Positions 34,165-43,220 are shown, counted from the stretch's first letter. The stretch: DNA of 64,000 bases from Streptomyces natalensis ATCC 27448 (GCF_000935125.1 NZ_JRKI01000056.1:62001-126000); one strand, 5' to 3'. The notes: generated by a model not told the origin, from the letters alone. Numbers and translations: made by a program.

Positions 34165-35519
34165 CGGTCCGCCTCCTCCTTCTCGGTGTCGGCGGCCGCG
34201 TCGGCCGGGGCGGTCGGCTCGGTGGGTTCGTACACCAGCACCGCGCGGTTGTCGGGGCGCAGCCGGGCCTTGGCGACCGTCTGCACCTCCTCGGGCGTGA
34301 TGTCCAGGACGCGCCGGACGGCGGTCAGCGCGAGCTGCGGATCGCCGAACAGGACGGCGAAGCGGCACAGTTCGTCGGCGCGGCCGCTGACCGTGGCCAG
34401 GCGGTCGAGCCATTCGCGCTCCAACTGGGCCTGCGCGCGCTCCATCTCCTCCGGGGTCGGCCCCTCGGCGGCGAAGCGGGCCAGTTCCTCGTCGACGGCG
34501 CGCTCGATGGCGGGGACCTCCACGCCGCCGGACGTCTTCACGTCCAGCCAGCCCAGGGACGGCGCCCCGGACAGCCGCAGCAGGCCGAAACCGGCGGCGA
34601 CGGCGGTGCGGTCGCGGCGCACCAGGCGGTTGTAGAGCCGGGAGGACTCGCCGCCGCCCAGGACGGTCAGCGCGAGGTCGGCGGCGTCCGCCTCCCGGGT
34701 GCCGTCGTGCGGCAGCCGGTAGGCCGCCATCAGGGCGCGGGAGGGCACCTCCTCCTCGACGACCTCGCGCAGCTCCGCGCCGATGACGTCGGGCAGCGAG
34801 CCGTCACGCGGCGGCTGCTTGCCGTTGTGCGAGGGGATCGAGCCGAAGTACTTCTCGATCCAGGCCAGCGTCTCCTCGGGGTCGATGTCCCCGACGACCG
34901 ACAGGACCGCGTTGTTGGGCGCGTAGTACGTACGGAAGAACGCCCGCGCGTCCTCCAGGGAGGCCGCGTCCAGATCGGCCATCGACCCGATGGGGGTGTG
35001 GTGGTAGGGGTGGCCCTCCGGGTACGCCATGGCCGTCAGCTTCTCGAAGGCCGTGCCGTAGGGGACGTTGTCGTAGCGCTGGCGGCGCTCGTTCTTGACG
35101 ACGTCGCGCTGGTTCTCCAGGGACTCGTCGTCCAGGGCGGTCAGCAGCGAGCCCATCCGGTCCGCCTCCAGCCAGAGCGCGAGCTCCAGCTCATGGGCGG
35201 GCATGGTCTCGAAGTAGTTGGTGCGCTCGAAGCTCGTGGTGCCGTTCAGCGAGCCGCCGGCGCCCTGGACGAGCTCGAAGTGGCCGTTGCCCTTCACCTG
35301 CGCGGACCCCTGGAACATCAGGTGCTCGAAGAGGTGAGCCAGGCCCGTGCGGCCCTTGACCTCGTGGCGGGAGCCGACGTCGTACCACAGGCACACCGCC
35401 GCGACCGGCGTCAGGTGGTCTTCGGAGAGCACCACACGCAGGCCGTTGGCCAGCCGGTGCTCGGTCGCTGTCAGGCCGCCGGAGCCGGCTTGTTCTGTGG
35501 CCGTGTGACCCATGGGCAT
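34161..35519 (-). CDS. M16-family zinc metallopeptidase, catalytic subunit
   Basis: A 452-residue M16B-like peptidase. The inverted zinc motif HLFEH (His62, Glu65, His66) sits in GRTGLAHLFEHLMFQG, and the distal glutamate is in LENQRDVVKNERRQR. These residues are complete. No signal peptide is evident. Like mitochondrial processing peptidase and bacterial M16B pairs, it probably works as a dimer with the coupled downstream protein lacking the motif. The substrate, presumably small peptides, is unknown. Start: ATG 35517-35519 with GAAGGG six bases upstream; a second ATG follows two codons later. It is divergent from parC. Confidence 0.88.
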   Translation of the reverse strand: MPMGHTATEQAGSGGLTATEHRLANGLRVVLSEDHLTPVAAVCLWYDVGSRHEVKGRTGLAHLFEHLMFQGSAQVKGNGHFELVQGAGGSLNGTTSFERTNYFETMPAHELELALWLEADRMGSLLTALDDESLENQRDVVKNERRQRYDNVPYGTAFEKLTAMAYPEGHPYHHTPIGSMADLDAASLEDARAFFRTYYAPNNAVLSVVGDIDPEETLAWIEKYFGSIPSHNGKQPPRDGSLPDVIGAELREVVEEEVPSRALMAAYRLPHDGTREADAADLALTVLGGGESSRLYNRLVRRDRTAVAAGFGLLRLSGAPSLGWLDVKTSGGVEVPAIERAVDEELARFAAEGPTPEEMERAQAQLEREWLDRLATVSGRADELCRFAVLFGDPQLALTAVRRVLDITPEEVQTVAKARLRPDNRAVLVYEPTEPTAPADAAADTEKEEADR

Positions 35520-35803
35520 GTACGTCCCTTCGATCCGCTTGCGAGGAAGTCCTGTCACTGTATGCAACCGCGCCGACATCTGGCGAAGTTCCCCGTCGAG
35601 CGGACCCGTACGGAGGGCGCGCGCAGGGCGTGCGCAGCGGCCTTGACACCGGGAAAGGGGAGTCGCGGTCGGCGTTGTCAGTGGGGCGGTCCACAATGGT
35701 CCGCGTCAGACTCAGGCAGACTCGGACGACTCACGGGTCCTGACCGACCGACCGTGTAGTTCCCACATCGGCAGTAGACGCAGCAGAAGGAGCCGCAGCC
35801 GCG

Positions 35804-38251
35804 ATGGCCCGCCGCAGCACGAAGACCCCGCCGCCGGACGACTTCGAGGAGAGGATCCTCGACATCGACGTCGTCGACGAGATGCAGGGTTCCTTCCTCG
35901 AGTACGCGTATTCGGTCATCTACTCCCGCGCCCTGCCGGACGCCCGCGACGGCCTCAAGCCCGTGCACCGCCGCATCCTCTACCAGATGAACGAGATGGG
36001 CCTGCGGCCCGACCGGTCGTACGTCAAGTGCGCCCGGGTCGTCGGCGAGGTCATGGGTAAGCTCCACCCGCACGGCGACGCGTCCATCTACGACGCCCTG
36101 GTAAGGATGGCGCAGCCGTTCTCCATGCGGCTGCCCCTGGTGGACGGCCACGGCAACTTCGGCTCGCTGGGCAACGACGACCCGCCCGCCGCGATGCGTT
36201 ACACCGAATGCCGGATGGCGTCGGCGACGTCCCTGATGACGGAGTCCATCGACGAGGACACCGTCGACTTCACGCCGAACTACGACGGCCAGGAACGGGA
36301 GCCGGTGGCCCTCCCCGCCGCCTACCCCAACCTCCTGGTCAACGGCGCCTCCGGGATCGCGGTCGGGATGGCGACCAACATGCCGCCGCACAACCTCGGC
36401 GAGGTGATCGCCGCCGCCCGCCATCTGATCAAGCACCCGAACGCCGATCTCGACACCCTGATGCGCTTCGTCCCGGGCCCGGACCTGCCGACCGGCGGCC
36501 GGATCGTGGGCCTGGGAGGCGTTCGGGACGCGTACGAGAAGGGCCGCGGCACCTTCAAGATCCGCGCCACGGTCACGGTGGAGAACGTCACCGCCCGCCG
36601 CAAGGGCCTGGTCGTCACCGAACTCCCCTTCACCGTCGGCCCCGAGAAGGTCATCTCCAAGATCAAGGACCTGGTCGGCTCGAAGAGGCTCCAGGGCATC
36701 GCGGACGTCAAGGACCTCACCGACCGCGAGCACGGCCTGCGGCTGGTCATCGAGGTCAAGAACGGCTTCAACCCCGAGGCCGTCCTGGAGCAGCTCTACA
36801 AGCTCACGCCGATGGAGGAGTCCTTCGGCATCAACAACGTCGCCCTGGTGGACGGCCAGCCGCTGACCCTCGGCCTCAAGGAGCTGCTGGAGGTCTATGT
36901 CGACCACCGCTTCGAGGTGGTGCGCCGGCGCAGCGAGTTCCGGCGCAGCAAGCGGCGTGACCGGCTCCACCTGGTCGAGGGCCTGCTGACCGCCCTGGTG
37001 GACATCGACGAGGTCATCCGCCTGATCCGCTCCAGCGAGAACAGCGCCCAGGCCAAGGAGCGGCTGATCGAGCGCTTCTCGCTGAGCGACATCCAGACGC
37101 AGTACATCCTCGACACCCCGCTGCGCCGGCTGACCAAGTTCGACCGCATCGAGCTGGAGTCGGAGCGCGACCGGCTCCAGGAGGAGATCGAGCAGCTGAC
37201 GCGGATCCTGGATTCGGACGCGGAGCTGCGCAAGCTGGTGTCCGGCGAGCTGGCCGCGGTCGCCAAGAAGTACGGCACGGAGCGGCGGACGGTCCTGCTG
37301 GAGTCGGCCGGCACGGCGGTCGGCGCGGTGCCGCTGGAGGTCGCCGACGACCCGTGCCGGGTGCTGCTGTCCTCGACGGGGCTGCTGGCGCGTACGGTCA
37401 CCGGGGAGGTGCCGTTCGACGCGGAGGCCAAGCGGGTCAAGCACGATGTGATCGTCTCCGCGGTGCCGGCCACCACCCGCGGCGAGGTGGGCGCGGTGAC
37501 CTCCGCCGGGCGGCTGCTGCGGCTGCCGGTGATCGATCTGCCGCAGCTCCCGGAGACGGCCGCGGCGCCCAGCCTCTCCGGTGGCGCGCAGATCTCGGAG
37601 TTCCTCGCCCTGGGGGACGACGAGGAGCTGATCTGCCTGACCACGCTGGACGAGTCCTCGCCGGGCCTGGCGCTCGGCACCGAACAGGGCGTCGTCAAGC
37701 GGGTGGTGCCCGACTATCCGGCCAACAAGGAGGAGTTGGAGGTCATCACCCTCAAGGACGGCGACCGCATCGTGGGCGCGGCGGAGCTGCGCACCGGTGA
37801 GGAGGACCTGGTCTTCATCACCAGCGAGGCACAGCTGCTGCGCTATCCGGCGTCGCAGGTACGACCGCAGGGCCGGCCGGCGGGCGGTATGGCCGGCGTC
37901 AAGCTGGTCGCGGACGCGAAGGTGATCGCCTTCTCGGCGGTCGATCCGGCCGTGGAGGCCATGGTGTTCACGGTCGCCGGCTCGCACGGCACCCTGGACG
38001 ACTCGGTGGCCACCGCCAAGCTCACCCCGTTCGACCAGTACCCGCGCAAGGGCCGCGCGACCGGCGGTGTGCGCTGTCAGCGGTTCCTGAAGGGCGAGGA
38101 CTGCCTGACCCTGGCCTGGGCCGGCCCCGCTCCGGTCCGCGCGGCCGACGCCAAGGGCACCCCGGTGCCACTGCCGGACGTGGACCCGCGCCGCGACGGT
38201 TCGGGCATCCCCCTGGCCAAGCAGGTGGCGACGCTGGCGGGGCCGGTGTAG
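35804..38251 (+). CDS. parC: Topoisomerase IV subunit A (ParC, GyrA-like)
   Basis: An 815-residue DNA breakage-reunion subunit. The catalytic tyrosine is Tyr133 in MRYTECRM. The CAP/WHD region contains LHPHGDASIYDALVRM, where the residue equivalent to E. coli GyrA Ser83 is Ala93 (Asp87 is kept as Asp97), a natural low-quinolone-sensitivity pattern as in mycobacteria. The C-terminal beta-pinwheel has diverged repeats. It pairs with the parE gene at 48-50 kb; in Streptomyces these are a second type II topoisomerase apart from gyrA/gyrB and act in chromosome segregation. Start ATG 35804 with GAAGGAG upstream; closed by a UUCG terminator. Confidence 0.92.
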   Translation: MARRSTKTPPPDDFEERILDIDVVDEMQGSFLEYAYSVIYSRALPDARDGLKPVHRRILYQMNEMGLRPDRSYVKCARVVGEVMGKLHPHGDASIYDALVRMAQPFSMRLPLVDGHGNFGSLGNDDPPAAMRYTECRMASATSLMTESIDEDTVDFTPNYDGQEREPVALPAAYPNLLVNGASGIAVGMATNMPPHNLGEVIAAARHLIKHPNADLDTLMRFVPGPDLPTGGRIVGLGGVRDAYEKGRGTFKIRATVTVENVTARRKGLVVTELPFTVGPEKVISKIKDLVGSKRLQGIADVKDLTDREHGLRLVIEVKNGFNPEAVLEQLYKLTPMEESFGINNVALVDGQPLTLGLKELLEVYVDHRFEVVRRRSEFRRSKRRDRLHLVEGLLTALVDIDEVIRLIRSSENSAQAKERLIERFSLSDIQTQYILDTPLRRLTKFDRIELESERDRLQEEIEQLTRILDSDAELRKLVSGELAAVAKKYGTERRTVLLESAGTAVGAVPLEVADDPCRVLLSSTGLLARTVTGEVPFDAEAKRVKHDVIVSAVPATTRGEVGAVTSAGRLLRLPVIDLPQLPETAAAPSLSGGAQISEFLALGDDEELICLTTLDESSPGLALGTEQGVVKRVVPDYPANKEELEVITLKDGDRIVGAAELRTGEEDLVFITSEAQLLRYPASQVRPQGRPAGGMAGVKLVADAKVIAFSAVDPAVEAMVFTVAGSHGTLDDSVATAKLTPFDQYPRKGRATGGVRCQRFLKGEDCLTLAWAGPAPVRAADAKGTPVPLPDVDPRRDGSGIPLAKQVATLAGPV

Positions 38252-38288
38252 GCACGCTCGCTGTCGTGGCCACACCCGTTGCCGGGTG

Positions 38289-38319
38289 ACCGGCCGGTCC
38301 TTCGGGACCGGCCGGTTTT
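38289..38319 (+). terminator. parC terminator
   Basis: 12-bp perfect stem ACCGGCCGGTCC / GGACCGGCCGGT with a stable TTCG tetraloop and a short T-run (TTTT). Confidence 0.92.
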
Positions 38320-38363
38320 GCTCGGGGAGGGCGTCCCCTGCCGCGCGCCGTCCCCGCCCGCGG

Positions 38364-39470
38364 TCACTCCTCGCGGCCGGCCACGTACCGCAGCACACCC
38401 CACATGCTGTGCTCGGACGCCTCCTCCGGCGCGGCCTCGCGGCACGCCGTCAGCTCCTTTCGCAGGGCCTCCGCATCGACCCCGCTGCCGATCAGCACGA
38501 GCTGAGTGCTGCGCTCCTCGTCACGTCCCCAGGGCGAGGGGTAGAAGCGCAGGAAGTCCCCGACGGCGTGCACGGTGAACTTCTGCCGGCTGCCCGGGAC
38601 ATCGAAGTGGACAAAGCCCTTGATCCGGTAGAGGCCGGTCGGCCGGCTGTCGAGGAAGTCCATGAGCCGCCGCGGGTTCATCGGCTCCCCCGAGGTGAAC
38701 TCCACGCTCTGGTAAGCGGCATGGAGATGCGCGCACGGCTCACCCGGCGCGTGGTCATGACCGTGATGCCCGTCGTGCAGGTGCCCCGGATCCCCGTCCG
38801 GCTCCCCTGCCGCGCCCTCCCGCAGCAGGTCCTCGAACGACAGCTGCCTGATGCCCGCTTCGAGGTCCTCGCCCGCGCCACGGTCGAAGAACAGCTCCGG
38901 GTCGATCCGCCCGTAGGCCGTACAGACCACGGGCCGGCCCGGCGCAAGATCCGCGAGCGTGTCCAGGAGCTGCCGGCGCGCCGCGTCGGCGATCCGGTCG
39001 GCCTTGTTGAGCACCACGAGATCGGCGATGCCCACATGCCGGTCCAGTTCGGGATGACGGATGCGGGTGACGCCGAACTCGGCCGCGTCGACCACCTCGA
39101 TCAGCCCGCCGTACACGATCCGGTCGTTCTCGCTGGCGAGGATCATCCGGATGAGTTCCTCGGGCTCGGCCAGTCCGCTGGCCTCGATGACGATCACGTC
39201 GATACGGGCGGCGGGCCGGGCCAGACGCTCCAGATAGGTGTCCAGTTCGCTGGTGTCGACCGCGCAGCACAGGCATCCGTTGCCCAGCGAGACCATCGAG
39301 TCCACCTGCCCGGCGATCGTCATCGCGTCGATCTCGATGCTGCCGAAGTCATTGACGAGGGCGCCGATACGGGTACCGGCGCCGGCACCGAGCAGGTGGT
39401 TGAGGAGGGTCGTCTTGCCCGACCCGAGAAAGCCCGCCAGCACGACGACCGGAATCTGTTGCGTGGCCAA
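38364..39470 (-). CDS. CobW/COG0523-family GTPase (metallochaperone)
   Basis: A 368-residue G3E GTPase. Walker A is GFLGSGKTT, followed by the metal-binding GNGCLCC (CxCC), NKAD for guanine, and a His/Asp-rich metal loop (HLHDGHHGHDHAPGEPCAH, about 231-249). The CobW C-terminal domain contains KGFVHFDVPG. Such proteins deliver zinc or cobalt to client enzymes. The start is a TTG (39468-39470) with GGAGG seven bases upstream. No Zur box was identified in front of it, so the metal is not certain. It stands alone between parC and the citrate synthase gene. Confidence 0.87.
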   Translation of the reverse strand: MATQQIPVVVLAGFLGSGKTTLLNHLLGAGAGTRIGALVNDFGSIEIDAMTIAGQVDSMVSLGNGCLCCAVDTSELDTYLERLARPAARIDVIVIEASGLAEPEELIRMILASENDRIVYGGLIEVVDAAEFGVTRIRHPELDRHVGIADLVVLNKADRIADAARRQLLDTLADLAPGRPVVCTAYGRIDPELFFDRGAGEDLEAGIRQLSFEDLLREGAAGEPDGDPGHLHDGHHGHDHAPGEPCAHLHAAYQSVEFTSGEPMNPRRLMDFLDSRPTGLYRIKGFVHFDVPGSRQKFTVHAVGDFLRFYPSPWGRDEERSTQLVLIGSGVDAEALRKELTACREAAPEEASEHSMWGVLRYVAGREE

Positions 39471-39589
39471 GGGGGCGCCTCCATGGAGCGGGTGGCGAGC
39501 CGCACGAGCCGGCGGCGGACGAGCTGTCGATCGTAACGGACCTCCATGGGCGCACCCCGGCTCGGGCTACAGCGCGCTTACGGCATCCG

Positions 39590-40756
39590 TCAGGCAGCGG
39601 CGTCGGGCAGCGGCTGCGGCGGGGGCGGGCCGACGTACCGGGCCGCCGGGCGGATGATCTTCGAGTCCTCGGCCTGCTCCAGGATGTTGGCACTCCAGCC
39701 GACCACGCGGGCGGCACAGAACGTCGGCGTGAACATCTCACGCGGCAGCCCGCACAGCTCCATGACGACCCCGGCGTAGAACTCCACATTGGTGTGCAGT
39801 TCCCGCCCCGGCTTGAGCTCGGCCAGCAGCTTCTCGACCGCGGCCTCCACCTGGACGGCGAAGGCCACCCGCGGTCCGCCGAACTGCTCGGCAATGCCGC
39901 GCAGCATCCGGGAACGCGGGTCCTCGGTGCGGTAGACCGCGTGCCCGAACCCCATGATCCGCTCGCCCCGCAGCACCCGGTCACGCACCCAGGCGTCGAT
40001 GCGGTCCGGCGTACCGATGGCATCGAGCGTGTCCAGCGCACGACTGGGCGCACCGCCGTGCAACGGCCCCGACAGCGCGCCGACCGCCCCGACGAGACAG
40101 GCCGCGAGGTCGGCACCGGTGGATGCGATGACACGGGCGGCGAACGTCGAGGCGTTGAAGCCGTGGTCGATGGTGGAGATCAGATACGACTCGATCGCCC
40201 GGACCTGCTCGGGCTCCGGCTCCCGGCCGGTGAGCATGTACAGGTAGTTGGCGGCGTACGGAAGATCCTCGCGCGGCTCAACGGGCTGCCGGCCCCGACC
40301 GATCCGGTGCAGCGCGGTGAGCAGGGTCGGTACGGCCGCGCAGGCGGCGAGTGCGTCGGCGCGGCGGCGGTCGGTGTCGATGTCGTACAGCGGCCGGAGG
40401 TCCGCCGTCGCGCCCAGCAGCGACAGCGCCGTACGCAGCCCGGCGAGCGGGCCGGAGCGGGCACCGGCCCGGGCGAGGGCGGGCAGGGCTTCCCGTACGG
40501 CGGCGGGCAGCCCGCGCAGCGCGGCGGTTTCGGCCGTGAACGCCGCCAGCTGCGCGGCATCGGGCAGCCGGCCGTGGAACATCAGGTACCAGACGTCCTC
40601 GAACGTACGGGCCGTGGCCAGCTCGACGGCGGAGTACTGGCGGTAGTGATAAAAGCCCTCGCGGCCACGGACGTCCCCCAGCTCCGTCTCGGTGACGACG
40701 ACGCCGGCGAGCCCACGGGGCACCTCAAGGGGTGCGTTGATCTCGGTGGTCGGCAT
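39590..40756 (-). CDS. Citrate synthase family protein
   Basis: About 388 residues. Catalytic histidines are in SGPLHGGAPS and IMGFGHAVYRTEDPR (GFGHxVY). The catalytic acid position, normally Asp in NVDFYSG, is Glu here (NVEFYAG). The fold is the short Gram-positive type, and it may use acetyl-CoA or another acyl-CoA such as propionyl-CoA. The ATG at 40754-40756 has GAGGGA eight bases upstream; an earlier ATG at 40771 is possible. It is divergent from, and paralogous to, the DNA-binding citrate synthase at 40878, and the two share a palindrome-rich promoter region. Orthologs in S. coelicolor are, from memory, SCO5832 and SCO5831. Confidence 0.87.
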   Translation of the reverse strand: MPTTEINAPLEVPRGLAGVVVTETELGDVRGREGFYHYRQYSAVELATARTFEDVWYLMFHGRLPDAAQLAAFTAETAALRGLPAAVREALPALARAGARSGPLAGLRTALSLLGATADLRPLYDIDTDRRRADALAACAAVPTLLTALHRIGRGRQPVEPREDLPYAANYLYMLTGREPEPEQVRAIESYLISTIDHGFNASTFAARVIASTGADLAACLVGAVGALSGPLHGGAPSRALDTLDAIGTPDRIDAWVRDRVLRGERIMGFGHAVYRTEDPRSRMLRGIAEQFGGPRVAFAVQVEAAVEKLLAELKPGRELHTNVEFYAGVVMELCGLPREMFTPTFCAARVVGWSANILEQAEDSKIIRPAARYVGPPPPQPLPDAAA

Positions 40757-40792
40757 GGCAGATTCCCTCATTCTTCCTCGCTCTTCCTCCCA

Positions 40793-40852
40793 AATATTGA
40801 TCTGACTGTCCATGCATGACTCAATGCATGTCAATATTGATTGAATCAATAT
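40793..40852. promoter_or_regulatory. Palindromic AT-rich operator region between citrate synthase genes
   Basis: ATATTGATTGAATCAATAT (40834-40852) is a perfect 9+1+9 palindrome. CATGCAT/ATGCATG (40811-40817, 40824-40830) is a second inverted repeat with a 6-base spacer. A further half-site, ATATTGATC, lies at 40794-40802. These AT-rich elements stand out from the GC-rich background and fill the divergent promoter region. The HTH-citrate synthase encoded alongside is the natural candidate ligand (inference). Confidence 0.7.
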
Positions 40853-40877
40853 CAGTCGAGCCGGATACGGTGACCTC

Positions 40878-42131
40878 ATGGCGGATCACGACAGGGCTCA
40901 TGGCGCGTCCGAGCAGCGCCTGAGCACCCGGGAGGCGGCCGACCGGCTCGGCGTGAAGCCCGAGACGGTCTACGCATATGTGAGTCGCGGCCAGCTGACC
41001 AGCCGCCGCATACCGGGCGGCCGCGGCAGCACCTTCGACGCGGAAGAGGTCGACGCCCTCGCGCGCCGCAGCGGCCGCCGGGAGCCGTCGAGCGCCGGCG
41101 GCGGACCGGCGATGGGGACGGGCATCACGCTGATCGAAGGCGACCGCTGCTACTTCCGCGGCGTCGAGGCCACGGAACTCGCCGCCGCCTACCACTACGA
41201 GGAGGTCGCCGAGTGGCTGTGGACCGGCGACCTGCGTCGCGGCACGCACTTCGCGGCGCCGCAGGACGCGCTCTCGGCGGCCCGCCGCGCCGTCGAGTCG
41301 TTGCCGGAACACAGCGGCCCCATGGACCGGCTACGCGTCGCCGTGATCGCCGCCGCGGCCGCCGACCCGCTCCGCTTCGACCTGTCCGAGGACGCCGTTC
41401 TCGACACCGCCCGCAGCCTCATCCCCACACTCGTCGAGGCCCTGCCGCCGCAAGGCCCCGAACCGTCCGACGCGCAGTCGCTCGCCGAACGGCTGTGGTC
41501 GCGGCTGACGGCGGCGCCCGGCACCCCGACCTCGCTCCGCGCGCTGGACGCCGCCCTGGTGCTGCTCATCGACCACGACCTCGCGGCCTCTACGCTTGCG
41601 GTACGGATCGCCGCCTCGGCGCATGCCCACCCGTACGCCGCCGTCTCGGCCGGCTTCGGGGCGCTGGACGGCCCGCTGCACGGCGCAGCGAGCGGGCTCG
41701 TCCACCGCATGCTGCTGGAGGTGCTGGAGCGCGGCAGCGCCGCTGCCGTGGTGGCCGACCACCTCCGGGCCGGGCGCCGCATCCCGGGCCTCGGCCACCC
41801 CCTCTACTCCGGCGAAGACCCGCGGGCTCGTGCGCTCTTCGCGCTGCTGGCGGACGTACCGCAGGCGCAGCCGGCATTGCAGGCCGCGCGCGGGGTGGCC
41901 GGCACCGCCGCCCGGCATGCCGAACTGCACGCCAACGTCGACCTGCCACTGGCGGTGCTGACCGTGTCGGCGGGGATGCCCGCCGAGGCGGGCGAAACCG
42001 TCTTCGCCGTCGCCCGGACCGCCGGCTGGATCGCGCACGCGCTGGAGGAATACGCGGAACGCCCGCTGCGGCTGCGTCCCCGCGGGCAGTACAACGGCCC
42101 GCGTCCGCCACAACCGCTGCCGCTGCCGTGA
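40878..42131 (+). CDS. Citrate synthase with N-terminal helix-turn-helix
   Basis: A 417-residue protein. Residues about 14-63 are an excisionase/MerR-type DNA-binding head, LSTREAADRLGVKPETVYAYVSRGQL...RRIPGGRGSTF. A citrate synthase-like body follows (about 80-417), with GPLHGAASG, the catalytic-type His in GLGHPLYSGEDPRA and Asp in HANVDLPLAV. It therefore keeps catalytic-looking residues while carrying its own DNA-binding domain, and could be a metabolite-sensing regulator of the divergent synthase. Start ATG 40878, 25 bases from the central palindrome. This fusion is conserved in Streptomyces but, to my knowledge, not characterised. Confidence 0.85.
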   Translation: MADHDRAHGASEQRLSTREAADRLGVKPETVYAYVSRGQLTSRRIPGGRGSTFDAEEVDALARRSGRREPSSAGGGPAMGTGITLIEGDRCYFRGVEATELAAAYHYEEVAEWLWTGDLRRGTHFAAPQDALSAARRAVESLPEHSGPMDRLRVAVIAAAAADPLRFDLSEDAVLDTARSLIPTLVEALPPQGPEPSDAQSLAERLWSRLTAAPGTPTSLRALDAALVLLIDHDLAASTLAVRIAASAHAHPYAAVSAGFGALDGPLHGAASGLVHRMLLEVLERGSAAAVVADHLRAGRRIPGLGHPLYSGEDPRARALFALLADVPQAQPALQAARGVAGTAARHAELHANVDLPLAVLTVSAGMPAEAGETVFAVARTAGWIAHALEEYAERPLRLRPRGQYNGPRPPQPLPLP

Positions 42132-42171
42132 CGGAGGGCACCCTCGGTCCCGGACGACCCGCGGCAGCAAG

Positions 42172-42190
42172 TCAGGTTAGGCTTACCTTC
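42172..42190 (+). promoter_or_regulatory. Iron box (DmdR1/IdeR-type) overlapping -10
   Basis: TCAGGTTAGGCTTACCTTC matches the actinobacterial iron box TTAGGTTAGGCTCACCTAA at 15 of 19 positions, including the GGTTAGGCT and ACCT cores. It ends directly before the GTG start of the next gene and contains a TAGGCT that could be the -10 of a leaderless mRNA; iron-loaded repressor would block it. Confidence 0.75.
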
Positions 42191-43198
42191 GTGAGCACTT
42201 GCGCTACCGCCTCCCGCGAAACGGCCGAACCTGTCGCCGGGACCGCAGCCACCGCCCGCACCTGGCTGCTCATCGAGCAGCCCGGACCCTGGGGTGCCAA
42301 TGCGCTGACGCACAGCCACCTCGATCCGCACCTCGGCCGCGCCCTGGAAGCCGCCGCAGACGGTACGGGCGTGCGCGTCGCTCTCATCCGGCGCCCCGGA
42401 CGGCACGCCGACTGCCACGACCTCTCCCGGCGCCGGCTGTTCGTCGCGCACACCGCACCGGGCAACTCCTGGATCCGCACCACCACCGTCACCGACCCGC
42501 GGGACATCCTCCGGCTGGACTTCGCCGCGCTGGGGGCCGGGAACCACGGCGGCATCTGGGACCCGTACACCGGTGAGCCCCTGGTCCTCGTCTGCACCAA
42601 CGGCAAGCGGGACCGCTGCTGTGCGCTCCTCGGCCGACCGCTGGCCGCCGAGCTCGCCGCCGGCGGAGCCGAGTCCTGGGAGGTGACGCACATCGGCGGT
42701 CACCGCTTCTCCCCCACGCTCTTCGTCCTCCCGTACGGCTACGCCTACGGAAGGGCGTCGGCTCCTCTCGTCAAGGACGCCGTGGAGGCGGCGCGCGACG
42801 GAAGGATCACGCTCGACCACTGCCGTGGCCGCTCGGCGTGGGACCGGCCTGCGCAGGCTGCCGACCTCGCGGTCCGCGAGCTGATCCGGGAGGAGCGGGC
42901 GGACGCACTCGACGTCGTACGAACCGACGAGGTGCGGCCCGGACCGGGGCGCGGCGACCGGACGCCCGTCGGCGGACCGGCCCCGGGGGACACGCCCGCC
43001 TGGTCCGTTGCGGTCACGCACACCGACGGCCGTGCCTGGCGCGTCGCCGTGGAACAGCGGACCGACGGCGCTCCGACGCCCGCCAGCTGTGGTGCGCCGC
43101 TCGGTCCACCGGCGCGTATGACGGTCACCTCCATCGCGGCTCTCACCGGCACCCGCGCCCCGGCATGTGCCTCCTCGCTCGCCCTTCCAGCCCTGTGA
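42191..43198 (+). CDS. Sucrase/ferredoxin-like (thioredoxin-fold 2Fe-2S) protein
   Basis: A 335-residue protein of the sucrase/ferredoxin-like family (PF06999). The thioredoxin-fold ferredoxin part has the Cys-rich LVCTNGKRDRCCALLGRPL and the later THIGGHRFSPTLFVLPYG, typical of the [2Fe-2S]-binding family. The C-terminal part is variable. I choose the GTG at 42191: conserved-type sequence (TWLLIEQPGPWGANAL) starts near residue 18, there is no SD, and the iron box ends exactly at the base before, so a leaderless, iron-repressed mRNA is likely. A role in iron or siderophore redox is inferred from this regulation; the enzyme activity is unknown. It meets the symporter gene tail to tail with 22 bases between. 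Confidence 0.82.
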   Translation: MSTCATASRETAEPVAGTAATARTWLLIEQPGPWGANALTHSHLDPHLGRALEAAADGTGVRVALIRRPGRHADCHDLSRRRLFVAHTAPGNSWIRTTTVTDPRDILRLDFAALGAGNHGGIWDPYTGEPLVLVCTNGKRDRCCALLGRPLAAELAAGGAESWEVTHIGGHRFSPTLFVLPYGYAYGRASAPLVKDAVEAARDGRITLDHCRGRSAWDRPAQAADLAVRELIREERADALDVVRTDEVRPGPGRGDRTPVGGPAPGDTPAWSVAVTHTDGRAWRVAVEQRTDGAPTPASCGAPLGPPARMTVTSIAALTGTRAPACASSLALPAL

Positions 43199-43220
43199 CA
43201 CCGGCGGTTTCCTGCCTCCC

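Noticed and set aside
35678..38398. 906-codon minus-strand frame opposite parC
   Set aside because: Shadow frame of a clear topoisomerase gene; composition is not protein-like.
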